Assembly: GCF_012910715.1 (NCBI RefSeq)
Contig: NZ_JABBHF010000004.1
Location: 310,001 to 374,000, forward strand
Source of the DNA: Flavivirga algicola
GTDB lineage: Bacteria; Bacteroidota; Bacteroidia; Flavobacteriales; Flavobacteriaceae
DNA: 64,000 nt
Direction of reading: 5' to 3'
Position numbers and translations under genes: made by a program. A model generated the notes under the pieces. The model was not told the DNA's origin. It saw only the letters and a program-made list of their open reading frames with translations, and ran no database searches. This document shows positions 17,569 to 27,005 of the stretch, in pieces; the first letter of the stretch is position 1; each line of letters opens with the position of its first letter.

Positions 17569-18723
17569 TTATTTTCTATTTACAATCCAGTTAATATCGG
17601 TTTTTAAAGTATTACTTAATTCAGATTCCTTTATGCCAATGAAGCCAGAAACAAAATTCATTTCTAATACTTTATCAAGATACTTCCATTTAAACGGTAC
17701 AACAGATAGACCTGACGGGAAATTATCCAATTTCAACTTAAAATCATTAGAGTTCATTAATCTTGGATTTTTAATTTGTACCTCATGAATTTTATAATTG
17801 TCATTGTCTAAATTGAAGTCTTTAGTATGAATGGTTTTTAGAATCTGGTCTTTAGAAATAGGTTTCTGATTGTAATCAATAACACCATTTTCTTCTGTGA
17901 TACTTGTTTTTAGGTATGGGAAGAAATCAACAATCCAACCAGTAACGAAAGGTCCTCCAGACTCATTGTTTTCTTTGTATATGGAATTCCAAAATTCAAG
18001 ATTGTTTTCGCCTTTTAAAGTTTGAATAATCTTATTAATATTAGGAATCATATTATTAATCCACCAGTCCAAATTGTATTTTTTGAGTTTTTCTAAAGCG
18101 TCTATGATTTTTTGATAATCTTCAATCGTTCCTCTAATTTCTATTTCAGGAATGCCACATAAAGTCATAAATTCATAATCAAAGTAGCTCGACATTGAGT
18201 CCATAAATACAATTTCGAAGGCATTTATTTCTTTTTTTGTTGATGTGGAAAACTCTAATACAATTTTTGAGTGTAGATCTTCATTAATGGTTTGAGCAAT
18301 TTTTTTTGAGAATTCAGGAAATATTTCTTCCCAAGGATTGTCATTCCCAATTATAAAGTCATCTCTTCTAACTTGAATTGTGTGTTTTTCATCAAATTCA
18401 AAGATATCTTTAAAGCCTTCAGAATTAAGTTTTATGTGTTCAGAGAGTCCTTGGCAGATTAACAACCAGATATTATCTGGAGATATAGAAATAGGTTTAT
18501 GTTGATTGAAAGCAAATTGGAGCATAAGAAGGAAATGATTCGTGTTAATTATTTCCTTGTCTAGTTTAACGTATTTGGAATTTTTTTCTATTGATGAGCC
18601 TTCCGTTTTATTTGGTAAGATTGATTTAAGTATAAAGTTTCCATCAACAATGTTTAGGGCTTCAGTATTTATGTTGACATTGGCTACTTTTATCGTTAAA
18701 CTTTTGTCTTCTATTTTATTCAT
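17569..18723 (-). CDS. DUF4419 domain protein
   Basis: This 384-residue soluble protein matches the DUF4419 family, widespread in bacteria and fungi and of unknown function. The hallmark is HKPISISPDNIWLLICQGLS at about 94-113, followed by the VRRDDFIIGNDNPWEEIFPEF segment and a later WWINNMIPNINKI block (about 218-230). No signal peptide or membrane helix is visible, so it is probably cytoplasmic. It is followed closely by the secreted protein gene at 16823-17527. The start ATG at 18723 fits the beginning of the conserved region. Confidence 0.82.
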   Translation of the reverse strand: MNKIEDKSLTIKVANVNINTEALNIVDGNFILKSILPNKTEGSSIEKNSKYVKLDKEIINTNHFLLMLQFAFNQHKPISISPDNIWLLICQGLSEHIKLNSEGFKDIFEFDEKHTIQVRRDDFIIGNDNPWEEIFPEFSKKIAQTINEDLHSKIVLEFSTSTKKEINAFEIVFMDSMSSYFDYEFMTLCGIPEIEIRGTIEDYQKIIDALEKLKKYNLDWWINNMIPNINKIIQTLKGENNLEFWNSIYKENNESGGPFVTGWIVDFFPYLKTSITEENGVIDYNQKPISKDQILKTIHTKDFNLDNDNYKIHEVQIKNPRLMNSNDFKLKLDNFPSGLSVVPFKWKYLDKVLEMNFVSGFIGIKESELSNTLKTDINWIVNRK

Positions 18724-18799
18724 CAGCTATTTTCTATAAAGAAAGCGGTATTGGTTCATATAATGAAATCTGTTATTGGAAAGACATTTAGCTTAATCT

Positions 18800-19348
18800 T
18801 TAATTAAAAAAATATGCTTTTCTTACTTGTGTGTCTGGAATACCAATAATATTATTGATATAATCTTCTTGTACTATAAGTTCTCCTTTTTTAATATATC
18901 CCTTTGCAAAAGGCATGCATGCTCCCCAAGTTCCAGATTGTTTGCAATTGTTTATGTCGATTATTTTAACAATAGTATGATCGCCAGTTGTAATAACGCA
19001 ATTGCTATGTTCTTTTGCTGAAGATAAAATATCTTTAATGTTGTCTTTAGAAACTGCCATTACTTTACTCGCTTTGTCTTCTGCTAATTCTTGAAATAAA
19101 CTAATAGGGTTTTTGTTCTCAACTTTCTCTAATGTACTTATATCAGTTAAAAATTTAGAGATTATATCTGAGTCGGAATTAGTGCTTGTTTTAGTTTTAA
19201 CAGTTGGTGTTTCGTCTTTTTTGGGTTCGTTCTTTGTTTCAGTTTTTGTACTTGAAACAGTATCTTCTTGAGTTTCATTCTTTGTTTTGTTTCCAGAATT
19301 ACATGCAACAATTGCAGTTAAAAGTAAAATGGCAAGAATTTTTTTCAT
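18800..19348 (-). CDS. Lipoprotein of unknown function
   Basis: This 182-residue protein carries a lipoprotein signal, LLLTAIVAC, with the lipidated cysteine at residue 16. It is followed by a serine/threonine/lysine-rich low-complexity linker (about 17-62) and a C-terminal globular part of about 115 residues. Three further cysteines in the globular part (CVITTGDH, NNCKQ and WGACMPFAKGYI) could form a disulphide. I know no function. The preceding and following genes are on the same strand with gaps of 76 and 160 bp. Confidence 0.7.
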   Translation of the reverse strand: MKKILAILLLTAIVACNSGNKTKNETQEDTVSSTKTETKNEPKKDETPTVKTKTSTNSDSDIISKFLTDISTLEKVENKNPISLFQELAEDKASKVMAVSKDNIKDILSSAKEHSNCVITTGDHTIVKIIDINNCKQSGTWGACMPFAKGYIKKGELIVQEDYINNIIGIPDTQVRKAYFFN

Positions 19349-19508
19349 AGGTTAATGTATTAATTGGTTCAAGATTTATTTAAGTGCTTATTCGGTTTTG
19401 TGTTTGTAATATTTATTCTAATTTAACAAAGATAAATGTTTTGCTTTATGACAAGTTTATGTTAAGATAGTGTGATTTTTAATTTACCTATATAGCGTTT
19501 TATTTTTG

Positions 19509-20660
19509 CTACTTACTCCACTTTGTTGATTTTACAATTTTTAGCCATTTTTTCTCATCAATAGACAATGTTTCCAGATTAGCTATGTATTTTGGGTTTG
19601 GTTTATACCAACTTTGTGATAAATAATAATCTTGTATGAACTTGGTTTTAAAAACGTATCCTCTAATAGCGAATGGTAAATTTCTCAAAACTTTAAAAGA
19701 ATTTTCATCTACAGAATTTGTGGAGGTTTTTTTCTCAATACTAATAAGGTTTGGCAAATTATGTGTAGAATAATCAAAAGACTTATAAGAATCCTTCATT
19801 AAACCGCTTGTTGAATATAAATATAGTTCGCCATTTGGTCTAAAATTTTTTCTTTTAAAGCTGATACTTCCAGTATGTGTAATAAATTTTGTAAAATCAC
19901 CACCCGAAAAAAGACTTCTCCCATTTTGGATATACCATTCATTTTTATTCTTGAAAAAAGTATTTTTTAAATTAAAGCCTTCATCAGATCCCATGTTAAT
20001 GTTTAAGGTGAAATCATCAATTTGATTATTTTTCCACCTGTTTGCGGCAGTTAAAATATAATCAAAGCTATAATCGCTCAATATAGAATTCGATATTTCA
20101 AATCGATATGTATGTATGATTTTATTTTTCCCAGATTTAAAATTTGCATCAAAATGATAGACATAATAGAAGTCAGGCTCATTAGTGTTAAAATCGTTGT
20201 CTATAACTTCTTCTTCGGTTTTAGCGTCAATTTTATTGTTGACGTAATAATTTTCTGTGTTTACTATTGAGGTTTCAAATTTTAATAATTTTCCATTCAT
20301 TTTTACATTAAAGTTGGAGATGTAAGGGTGAGCACCATTTTTTGGAAAACCATCTACGTCTCCAGATGGAGAAGGCGCTTCAAATCCAACTAAGATCTTT
20401 TTTCCTGGCCCAGGATTGTAAAATGTATAGTCTACAGTCACATAAACATAATTACCAGATCTAACAACATCCAAAACTTCTTTAGATATGCTAATTTGAG
20501 TTTCTGTGATTGGTATGAGTTGATTGCCAGAAGCATAATAGGCACCATCATTAGCAAATGCTATGAAATGGAGGCTTATTACGAATAAGAACAATAATTT
20601 TTTATCTATTTGAAGCTGTATTTTTCTTAAAAATGGTTGAAGTTCTTTTAATAGTTTCAT
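19509..20660 (-). CDS. Secreted YARHG-domain protein
   Basis: This 383-residue protein begins with a basic stretch of about 22 residues, then a hydrophobic signal segment (LLFLFVISLHFIAFA), with likely cleavage before NDGAYYASGNQLIP. The middle is strand-rich and recalls the immunoglobulin-like DUF4424 type with phrases such as YVYVTVDYTFYNPGPGKKI. The C-terminus (about 330-383) has AIRGYVFKTKFIQDYYLSQS and then WYKPN and LSIDEKKWLKIV, matching the YARHG domain, a small domain on exported bacterial proteins thought to lie at the cell surface. The first motif reads AIRG in place of YARHG. The DUF4424 resemblance is tentative. Confidence 0.72.
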   Translation of the reverse strand: MKLLKELQPFLRKIQLQIDKKLLFLFVISLHFIAFANDGAYYASGNQLIPITETQISISKEVLDVVRSGNYVYVTVDYTFYNPGPGKKILVGFEAPSPSGDVDGFPKNGAHPYISNFNVKMNGKLLKFETSIVNTENYYVNNKIDAKTEEEVIDNDFNTNEPDFYYVYHFDANFKSGKNKIIHTYRFEISNSILSDYSFDYILTAANRWKNNQIDDFTLNINMGSDEGFNLKNTFFKNKNEWYIQNGRSLFSGGDFTKFITHTGSISFKRKNFRPNGELYLYSTSGLMKDSYKSFDYSTHNLPNLISIEKKTSTNSVDENSFKVLRNLPFAIRGYVFKTKFIQDYYLSQSWYKPNPKYIANLETLSIDEKKWLKIVKSTKWSK

Positions 20661-20838
20661 AATTCAAAATATTAGTAATTTTAATTTAATTACTATATTA
20701 ATTTAAATGAAAAGTATCCTTCATTTTGTGTGTGTAAATTGATTATTACAAATTTACAGGATATCTTGTTAGCAGGACTACCCCGAATTCAGTGAATTTA
20801 ATTTGTGTACCTTATTCACTTATACTTATTATTCAGCC

Positions 20839-21267
20839 TTACATGCCCAATAAAGGCAAGTGTTTTACCTTGTGGTACGTTAACGCAGCTATGATGCACT
20901 GCTTTAATGCCTCTTTGGGAAGTTCGTCTTTGAGCTGAAGAATGATGGCTCTTTTGCCTTCAAAATCAAGTGTGCTTTTATAAATGGTTCTAAATGTAGG
21001 TATCAATCTGCTCGTGCATTGAAAATACATGGCATATTGAGTTGGTTTTTTGGGTTTCCAATCTATTCTAATGGTGCTTCCTTTTTTGGTTAAGTAGCTT
21101 GGTTCTCCCCATTTTAGAGTTTCTTCCAGATGGGTTATGCCTTCTGTTTCACTAGCGGTTTCGATAATCAATTCCCGTAAGCGTATCATTCGCTTTTTAG
21201 CAGAGTCGGGATATTTGCCGAAAACTAATTCAACTTCAGGGTTTGTTTTTATCTCTATGTTTTTCAT
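20839..21267 (-). CDS. DUF1801 domain protein
   Basis: This 142-residue soluble protein belongs to DUF1801, which has the YdhG-like fold and no established biochemical role. Visible features are the segment EGITHLEETLKWGEPSYL (about 42-59), which is the usual family core, then YAMYFQCTSRLIPTFRTIY (about 78-96) and a C-terminal helix with ALKQCIIAALTYH. It has no signal peptide. It lies between the YARHG gene and the terminator of the GH117 gene and probably has its own promoter within the terminator-to-start gap of about 50 bp. Confidence 0.82.
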   Translation of the reverse strand: MKNIEIKTNPEVELVFGKYPDSAKKRMIRLRELIIETASETEGITHLEETLKWGEPSYLTKKGSTIRIDWKPKKPTQYAMYFQCTSRLIPTFRTIYKSTLDFEGKRAIILQLKDELPKEALKQCIIAALTYHKVKHLPLLGM

Positions 21268-21313
21268 TCATTTTGAATTCAAAAAAATTCTAGCTCATTG
21301 TTTTGTAGATAAA

Positions 21314-21351
21314 TATTTTAAACCTGTGCTAAATAAATGATTCAGCACAGG
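21314..21351 (-). terminator. Intrinsic terminator of the GH117 gene
   Basis: CCTGTGCT at 21323-21330 pairs perfectly with AGCACAGG at 21344-21351. Read on the minus strand the hairpin is followed by an AT-rich run beginning TTTAAAATATTT. It begins 9 bases after the GH117 stop codon. Confidence 0.65.
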
Positions 21352-21359
21352 CAAAAAGA

Positions 21360-22664
21360 TTATTTTTTTTCTAAAACAGCTTTATTTTCTTTGGCAATCC
21401 GTTCACGTTGCTCCTTCGATAAGCCATACTTAAAATAAAGTTCGTTAGGATAAAGTAAATTAGATTTTTTCATACTGGGGTCGTTTATTTTTTGACTTAA
21501 ATCGCAATCAAAACGGGCCAGTTTTGTGTACATTTTATTCCAGTTATTACCAGCATTAATGAAATGTGACAAGCCCCAGGTAATGCCATCGGCATTCTTA
21601 GAATCGGTAAATGCATCAGGAGAAAAAGGACCAGCAGCAACAGGTAGCATCTTACCTACCGAAGCAATTTCAAAATTCACCCAATCTTTCGCGTATTGTA
21701 TGGTGTAATGTTCTATACCATCTGTGGTTACAATAGCGGCTACACCTTCTTTGTAAGGGAATAATATTGTTTCATGACCAGAGTTCATAACTGGATTTAG
21801 AGGATGCTTAATATATGGGCCGTTTGGAGATTCTGCTATAGCAACGCCCCAGCCATCCCAGTGTTTTCTATTGGCATCCCTACTGTCCATTCCAGATTTA
21901 TAGTATACATATATTTTTCCGTCATGTATTAAAGGATATGGATCATGGATAACACGATGGTCCCATTCATCTTCTGCTCCAAAATCTATAACAACTTTGT
22001 TTAATGGTTTCCAAGGGCCATCAGGAGAATCGGCGTAAGACATAGCAACAGGGCAGACATCACTTCCACCTCCATTTGAAGGTTTACCACTTGGTGCACT
22101 AAATGCTTGATAATAAAGATAGTATTTGTCTTTCCATTTTAAAACATCGGTGGTTGAAACCGAACGCCACCCAGGATTAGGTTTTGCAGGCCTTGGAATA
22201 GCAACACCCTGTTCTTCCCAGGTAAAACCATCGGTACTGGTGGCATACCAAATGTCACATAAATCCCAATCTGCAGAAGGGATCGTGTCATTACATTTAG
22301 CATAGCCCATAGGTCTTGTTGGTGTATTTCGGTAGGTGTACCAGACATAATATTTGCCATTTTCAAAAATAATTTTCGAAGGGTCTCGACGTGTAATGGT
22401 ACCATCTCCATCATTATAATTAAAGCCATCTAGTTCGGTGTATCGAAAGTTGGAATAAAGCTCATTGTCTAATTGACGAGGTGCTTCGTAATGCTTAAAA
22501 CTACGTTCCATGGCAGCACTTAATTTTCTATTCGGATCTAGGTTTTTAATAAACAAGGGAAATGCTTTTTCAGGGTTTTTTGGCGTTGCGTTTTCTTGCT
22601 CCTCAGTTTTAGAATGGCAAGAAAAGAATAATAGTGCTATTAAAGAAAGTGTTAAAAGCCTCAT
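21360..22664 (-). CDS. GH117 lipoprotein, predicted alpha-1,3-(3,6-anhydro)-L-galactosidase
   Basis: The protein has 434 residues with a lipoprotein signal (LLFFSC, cysteine 16) and a five-bladed propeller glycoside hydrolase domain. It matches GH117, whose members release 3,6-anhydro-L-galactose from the non-reducing end of neoagaro-oligosaccharides. Family segments include RQLDNELYSNFRYTELDGF (about 63-81), TRRDPSKIIFENGKYYVWYT with Asp94, VIHDPYPLIHDGK with Asp241, and NSGHETILF with His297. These three are the residues expected for base, fixing acid and catalytic acid in this family. The gene stands alone, with no SusC/D pair or other agar enzymes next to it. It implies use of red-algal agar or porphyran. 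Other GH117 clades have different or unknown activity, so the exact substrate is inferred. Confidence 0.88.
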   Translation of the reverse strand: MRLLTLSLIALLFFSCHSKTEEQENATPKNPEKAFPLFIKNLDPNRKLSAAMERSFKHYEAPRQLDNELYSNFRYTELDGFNYNDGDGTITRRDPSKIIFENGKYYVWYTYRNTPTRPMGYAKCNDTIPSADWDLCDIWYATSTDGFTWEEQGVAIPRPAKPNPGWRSVSTTDVLKWKDKYYLYYQAFSAPSGKPSNGGGSDVCPVAMSYADSPDGPWKPLNKVVIDFGAEDEWDHRVIHDPYPLIHDGKIYVYYKSGMDSRDANRKHWDGWGVAIAESPNGPYIKHPLNPVMNSGHETILFPYKEGVAAIVTTDGIEHYTIQYAKDWVNFEIASVGKMLPVAAGPFSPDAFTDSKNADGITWGLSHFINAGNNWNKMYTKLARFDCDLSQKINDPSMKKSNLLYPNELYFKYGLSKEQRERIAKENKAVLEKK

Positions 22665-23010
22665 TGTTTTTGTTCTTTAGTTTAGATAAATTATTAATGA
22701 AAGGTAAGTTTGTTAAAATACCTGTTAAGAATGTTTCAAAGTTATTGATTTTTAATGAACAGTTTAAACTTTTTTTATTGGCTATAGATTATTGTTTTCT
22801 ACTCAAGTATTGTCTTTTTATTACTTGGTTGCGACTTTATGCAGTTTAAAAAAGCCATCAATTGAACAAAAAACTCTATGTTTCATTGTAATCAAAAAAG
22901 TTTAAACCAGTTAATATCAACTATGTGAAGTTGTGTTTGTTAAACTATTATGGTTTTTGGTATATAGTGGTGTCCAAATGATTGAATTTATATGATAATA
23001 TTTTTAGCTT
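22665..23010. promoter_or_regulatory. Intergenic region upstream of GH117 with two GTTTAAAC palindromes
   Basis: This 346-bp gap has no gene. GTTTAAACTTTTTT at 22762-22775 recurs as an exact inverted copy at 22894-22907, and each copy contains the 8-bp palindrome GTTTAAAC. CAAAGTTA at 22737-22744 reads TAACTTTG on the minus strand, a -7 element for the GH117 gene about 70 bp upstream of its start, but without a good -33 element. The palindromes lie just upstream of it and could be regulator sites. Confidence 0.4.
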
Positions 23011-23550
23011 TTAAGAAATAAATGTTTTTATTTTAGAAAAAACATCCCAAATCACAACACCACAGCTTACCGAAATATTTAGGGAATGTTTGGTACCATA
23101 TTGTGGAATTTCAATGACCATATCGCTTGCAGTTACGACGTTTTGATCGACTCCTTTTACCTCATTACCAAAAACCAAAGCGTAAATTGTATTGGCTTCG
23201 GGCTTAAAATCATTTAGCATAGTAGCATTTTCTGCTTGTTCAACAGCGCATACTTTTACATTTTCTGCTTGCAGCCTTTCAACCAAATGCATCGTATTTT
23301 CAACATATTCCCAGTCTACTGTATCGGTACTGCCTAAAGCTGTTTTATGGATGTCTTTGTGAGGCGGTTTAGCCGTTATCCCACAGAGGTAAATTTTTTC
23401 AATCAAAAAAGCATCACTTGTTCTAAACACAGAGCCAATATTATTAAGGCTCCTAATATTGTCTAAAACAATAATGATTGGAGTTTTTTTAACTAATTTA
23501 AAATCATCGACACTCAATCGGTCTAATTCGCTGTTTTTTAGTTTGCGCAT
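23011..23550 (-). CDS. TrmH/SpoU-family RNA 2'-O-methyltransferase
   Basis: This 179-residue SPOUT-class methyltransferase has motif 1, DNIRSLNNIGSVFRTSDAF (about 30-48), motif 2 around YALVFGNEVKGV (about 127-138), and motif 3, KHSLNISVSCGVVIWD (about 155-170), which together form the trefoil-knot SAM site. It lacks an N-terminal RNA-binding extension, so the target (tRNA position 18 or another site in tRNA or rRNA) cannot be decided. It is divergent from mutS, with a repeat-containing gap of 266 bp between them. Confidence 0.88.
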   Translation of the reverse strand: MRKLKNSELDRLSVDDFKLVKKTPIIIVLDNIRSLNNIGSVFRTSDAFLIEKIYLCGITAKPPHKDIHKTALGSTDTVDWEYVENTMHLVERLQAENVKVCAVEQAENATMLNDFKPEANTIYALVFGNEVKGVDQNVVTASDMVIEIPQYGTKHSLNISVSCGVVIWDVFSKIKTFIS

Positions 23551-23568
23551 TGAAAATCATTTTCTTTC

Positions 23569-23588
23569 ATTTCCGCCTGCGCGGAAAT
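23569..23588. repeat. Short perfect inverted repeat
   Basis: ATTTCCGC at 23569-23576 and GCGGAAAT at 23581-23588 are perfect complements around CTGC, forming an 8-bp stem in the trmH-mutS gap. There is no U tract on either side, so a terminator role is not supported. Confidence 0.5.
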
Positions 23589-23598
23589 TTCATTATTT

Positions 23599-23687
23599 TG
23601 TCATAGCGAGGACGAAGGGTGTGGTAATCTGTGAAATTAAAAGACTCCCAGCCTATGGTAGGTGGATTCACTTCGTTCTTAATGACA
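23599..23687. repeat. Dispersed palindromic repeat of the TGTCAT...ATGACA type
   Basis: The segment begins TGTCATAGCGAGGACGAAGG and ends TTCACTTCGTTCTTAATGACA, so the two arms are imperfect inverted copies about 30 bp long. The pattern of TGTCAT, GCGAGGA-CGAAG and AATC resembles a small palindromic repeat found in many Bacteroidota and other genomes (from general experience). No coding capacity is visible. Confidence 0.5.
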
Positions 23688-23816
23688 ATTATTGTTGAAA
23701 TCTTAGGTTAATTGTAGATAACTTCTAACATCCGAATTTTAGAAAAAATCAAAATAGTACTACATTAGCAATCTTATCAACGTCTACAAAAATAACACTT
23801 AAAAACTACTTTACCA

Positions 23817-26429
23817 TTGGCCACTAAATCAAAAAAAGAAACGCCTTTAATGAAACAGTATAATGCTATTAAGGCTAAATATCCTGATGCCTTATTATTG
23901 TTTCGTGTCGGCGATTTTTATGAGACTTTTGGAGAAGATGCGGTTAAAACAGCGGGGATATTAGGTATTATTTTAACCAAACGTGGTGCCGGTAGCGAAA
24001 GTGAAACCGAATTAGCAGGCTTTCCGCATCATTCATTAAATACGTATTTGCCTAAATTGGTGAAGGCTGGCGAACGCGTTGCTATTTGCGATCAGTTAGA
24101 AGATCCAAAACAAACTAAAACGATCGTGAAACGTGGTGTGACCGAGCTAGTAACACCTGGTGTAGCGTTAAACGATGAGGTATTGGTGTCAAAAGCCAAT
24201 AACTTTTTATGTTCGGTTTATTTTGATAAAAAATATATAGGGATTTCGTTTTTAGATATCTCTACAGGAGAGTTTTTAACTTCTCAAGGGAATGCCGAGT
24301 ATATCGACAAGTTATTACAAAACTTCAGGCCTAGTGAGATTCTGGTTTCCAAACAAAAGCGTACAACATTTGATGAAACTTTTGGAAGCGATTTTCATAC
24401 GTTCTATATGGAAGACTGGGTATATCAAACCGACTATGCCTATGAAACATTAACGAAACATTTTGATACAAAAACGCTAAAAGGTTTTGGTATTGAGGAT
24501 TTGTACGAAGGGATTATTGCATCTGGTTCTATTCTTCATTATTTATCGGAAACACAGCATAACAAGTTACAGCATATTACTTCTATTTCCAGAATTGCAG
24601 AAGATGCATATGTGTGGATGGATAAATTTACCATTAGGAATTTAGAACTTTATAACTCAACCAATAATAATGCGGTCACATTATTAAATGTGATAGATAA
24701 GACTATTTCGCCTATGGGAGGAAGGCTGCTCAAGCGTTGGTTGGCTTTACCATTAAAAAATATAGATAAGATTAAGCAGCGTCATGAGGTGGTTCGCTTT
24801 TTAACAAAGGAAGGTGTTGTACTTCAAGACATTCAGAGCCAGATAAAACATATTGGTGATTTAGAGCGACTTATTTCTAAAATAGCGACGGGTAAGGTGA
24901 ACCCTCGTGAAGTCATTCAGCTTAAAAATTCTTTAGAAGCGATTGTGCCCATAAAATCATTAGCATCAAATTGTGATAACGCATCACTTAAAAAGATTGG
25001 AGATTCACTTCAGAGTTGTGATGTATTACGCGAAAAAATTAAGGAGACACTCAATGAAGATGCGCCAGTAAATGTGCTAAAGGGAAACAGTATTGCTTCG
25101 GGTTTTTCTAAAGAACTGGATGAATTGAGAGGTTTATCAAAATCTGGAAAAGATTATTTAGATAATATGCTGGCGCGTGAAAGTGAGCGTACTGGTATCG
25201 CATCTTTAAAAATAGCTTCAAATAACGTTTTTGGCTACTATATTGAAGTGCGCAATACCCATAAAGATAAAGTCCCTGAGGATTGGATTAGAAAACAAAC
25301 TTTGGTAAGTGCCGAAAGATACATTACAGAAGAACTTAAAGAATACGAAGCTAAAATTTTAGGAGCCGAAGATCGCATTCAAACAATAGAACAGCAGTTG
25401 TTTGCAGAATTAGTTAGTTGGATGAACCAATTTATAAAAGAAGTACAACAAAACGCACATTTTATAGGGCAATTAGATTGTTTATGTGGGTTTGCTCAAC
25501 TAGCGAATAGTAATAAATATGTTTACCCTACTATTGATGATTCTTTTGATTTAGATATTAAAGATGGTCGACATCCTGTTATAGAAAAGCAATTGCCTAT
25601 TGGGGAAGCGTATATAGCTAATGATGTGTTTTTAGATAGAGCAACCCAACAAATCATCATGATTACGGGACCTAATATGTCTGGTAAATCGGCTATTTTA
25701 AGGCAAACGGCATTAATTGTGTTGTTAGCTCAAATTGGGAGTTTTGTACCAGCAAAAGAAGCACGTATTGGTTTGGTAGATAAGATTTTTACGCGAGTTG
25801 GTGCCAGCGATAATATCTCTATGGGCGAATCGACCTTTATGGTAGAAATGAATGAAACAGCTTCTATTTTGAATAATATATCAGATAGAAGTTTGGTTTT
25901 ACTTGATGAAATAGGTCGTGGTACGAGTACCTATGATGGTATTTCAATTGCCTGGGCCATTAGTGAGTATTTGCATGAGCATCCCGCCAAACCTAAAACG
26001 TTGTTTGCAACACATTATCATGAGTTGAATGAAATGACCGAAACGTTTGAACGTATTAAAAACTTCAATGTATCGGTTAAAGAATTAAAAGATAATGTGC
26101 TTTTTTTAAGAAAGCTGGTTGAAGGTGGGAGTGAACATAGTTTTGGTATTCATGTTGCAAAAATGGCAGGCATGCCACAACAAGTATTACATCGTGCTAA
26201 TAAGATTTTGAAGAAATTAGAGAAGTCACATTCCAGTGAGGAGCTAACAGATAAGGTTAAATCGATAGAAAATGAGATGCAGCTCAGTTTTTTTAATTTA
26301 GACGACCCTTTGTTGGAAAATATCAAGGATGAAATATTACATACTAATATTGATACACTTACGCCTGTGGAAGCGCTAATGAAACTTAATGAAATTAAGC
26401 GTATGTTGGTTAAGAAAAAGCGCGCATAA
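23817..26429 (+). CDS. mutS: DNA mismatch repair protein MutS
   Basis: MutS recognises base mismatches and starts mismatch repair with MutL. The mismatch-contacting Phe-x-Glu is F34-Y35-E36 in [11 protein letters not shown]. The Walker A loop GPNMSGKS is at 618-625, with the Walker B/signature [14 protein letters not shown] following near 700 and a helix-turn-helix dimerisation region after it. The length of 870 residues is typical for MutS1. The likely start is a TTG at 23817, because it restores the usual [17 protein letters not shown]-terminus; the first ATG in frame, at 23850, would remove eleven residues that are not essential to the fold. It stands alone on the plus strand. Confidence 0.96.
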   Translation: MATKSKKETPLMKQYNAIKAKYPDALLLFRVGDFYETFGEDAVKTAGILGIILTKRGAGSESETELAGFPHHSLNTYLPKLVKAGERVAICDQLEDPKQTKTIVKRGVTELVTPGVALNDEVLVSKANNFLCSVYFDKKYIGISFLDISTGEFLTSQGNAEYIDKLLQNFRPSEILVSKQKRTTFDETFGSDFHTFYMEDWVYQTDYAYETLTKHFDTKTLKGFGIEDLYEGIIASGSILHYLSETQHNKLQHITSISRIAEDAYVWMDKFTIRNLELYNSTNNNAVTLLNVIDKTISPMGGRLLKRWLALPLKNIDKIKQRHEVVRFLTKEGVVLQDIQSQIKHIGDLERLISKIATGKVNPREVIQLKNSLEAIVPIKSLASNCDNASLKKIGDSLQSCDVLREKIKETLNEDAPVNVLKGNSIASGFSKELDELRGLSKSGKDYLDNMLARESERTGIASLKIASNNVFGYYIEVRNTHKDKVPEDWIRKQTLVSAERYITEELKEYEAKILGAEDRIQTIEQQLFAELVSWMNQFIKEVQQNAHFIGQLDCLCGFAQLANSNKYVYPTIDDSFDLDIKDGRHPVIEKQLPIGEAYIANDVFLDRATQQIIMITGPNMSGKSAILRQTALIVLLAQIGSFVPAKEARIGLVDKIFTRVGASDNISMGESTFMVEMNETASILNNISDRSLVLLDEIGRGTSTYDGISIAWAISEYLHEHPAKPKTLFATHYHELNEMTETFERIKNFNVSVKELKDNVLFLRKLVEGGSEHSFGIHVAKMAGMPQQVLHRANKILKKLEKSHSSEELTDKVKSIENEMQLSFFNLDDPLLENIKDEILHTNIDTLTPVEALMKLNEIKRMLVKKKRA

Positions 26430-26458
26430 AATAAATTTTATTTATTTTAATAAAAGGC

Positions 26459-26488
26459 TTTGCTTTTAATAGAAATATTTTAAATTTG
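26459..26488 (+). promoter_or_regulatory. Promoter of the tRNA-Gly/tRNA-Leu unit
   Basis: TTTG at 26459-26462 and TAAATTTG at 26481-26488 match the Bacteroidota consensus with an 18-nt spacer. The tRNA-Gly gene starts 41 bases downstream. Confidence 0.6.
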
Positions 26489-26528
26489 CATCCGCAATAG
26501 CGATATTGCACGTTCATTATAAAAGACT

Positions 26529-26600
26529 GCGAAAGTAGCTCAGGGGTAGAGCATCACCTTGCCAAGGTGAGGGTCGCGGGTTCAAATCCCGTCTTTCGCT
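26529..26600 (+). tRNA. tRNA-Gly (anticodon GCC)
   Basis: The 72-nt gene folds as a normal cloverleaf. The acceptor arm is GCGAAAG with CTTTCGC and discriminator T. The anticodon stem TCACC/GGTGA encloses loop TTGCCAA with anticodon GCC, and the T arm contains GGTTCAAATCC. The CCA end is not encoded. Confidence 0.93.
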
Positions 26601-26652
26601 CTGATACTTTCTTAAAATATACCAATTTTGGTTACAGAGTGTAACCATGTAT

Positions 26653-26736
26653 GCTGAAGTGGTGGAATTGGTAGACACGTTGGACTTAAAATCCAATGGC
26701 CCTTGGGCCGTGCGGGTTCAAGTCCCGCCTTCAGTA
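26653..26736 (+). tRNA. tRNA-Leu (anticodon UAA)
   Basis: The 84-nt gene has the long variable arm of class II tRNAs. The acceptor GCTGAAG pairs with CTTCAGT (a G-U at the first pair) with discriminator A. The anticodon stem TTGGA/TCCAA encloses CTTAAAA with anticodon TAA, and the T arm contains GGTTCAAGTCC. The CCA end is not encoded. It is 52 bp after tRNA-Gly, in the same transcript. Confidence 0.93.
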
Positions 26737-26737
26737 C

Positions 26738-26773
26738 AAAGCCTTTACAAGATTTCTTGTAAAGGCTTTTTTT
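26738..26773 (+). terminator. Intrinsic terminator of the tRNA unit
   Basis: A 14-bp stem, AAAGCCTTTACAAG at 26738-26751 and its complement at 26756-26769, closes a four-base loop and continues into a run of seven T residues (26767-26773). It begins one base after the tRNA-Leu discriminator. Confidence 0.9.
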
Positions 26774-26929
26774 ATTCAGGTACAACATAGGTATAACAAA
26801 ACAGATCAAATATTAAGACCAACTGTTTTGTTTTTCTCTTTTCCTCCCTTTTTGAAATTGATGAGATTTACACCTATTTTGGTTATTATTTTTCTTATAA
26901 TTAGAGTAAGATTTTAAATAAAAATAATT

Positions 26930-26937
26930 TACATTTG
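26930..26937 (+). promoter_or_regulatory. Candidate -7 element before the HELLH lipoprotein gene
   Basis: TACATTTG matches TAnnTTTG and lies 68 bases before the ATG at 27006. No TTTG is present at the expected 19-nt distance upstream, so this is a partial promoter match only. Confidence 0.4.
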
Positions 26938-27005
26938 TGGCTTGGTAATTTTTCCTCAATATTTTAATAGCATATAAAATTATTTAATTTACTAATCTTA
27001 AATAT

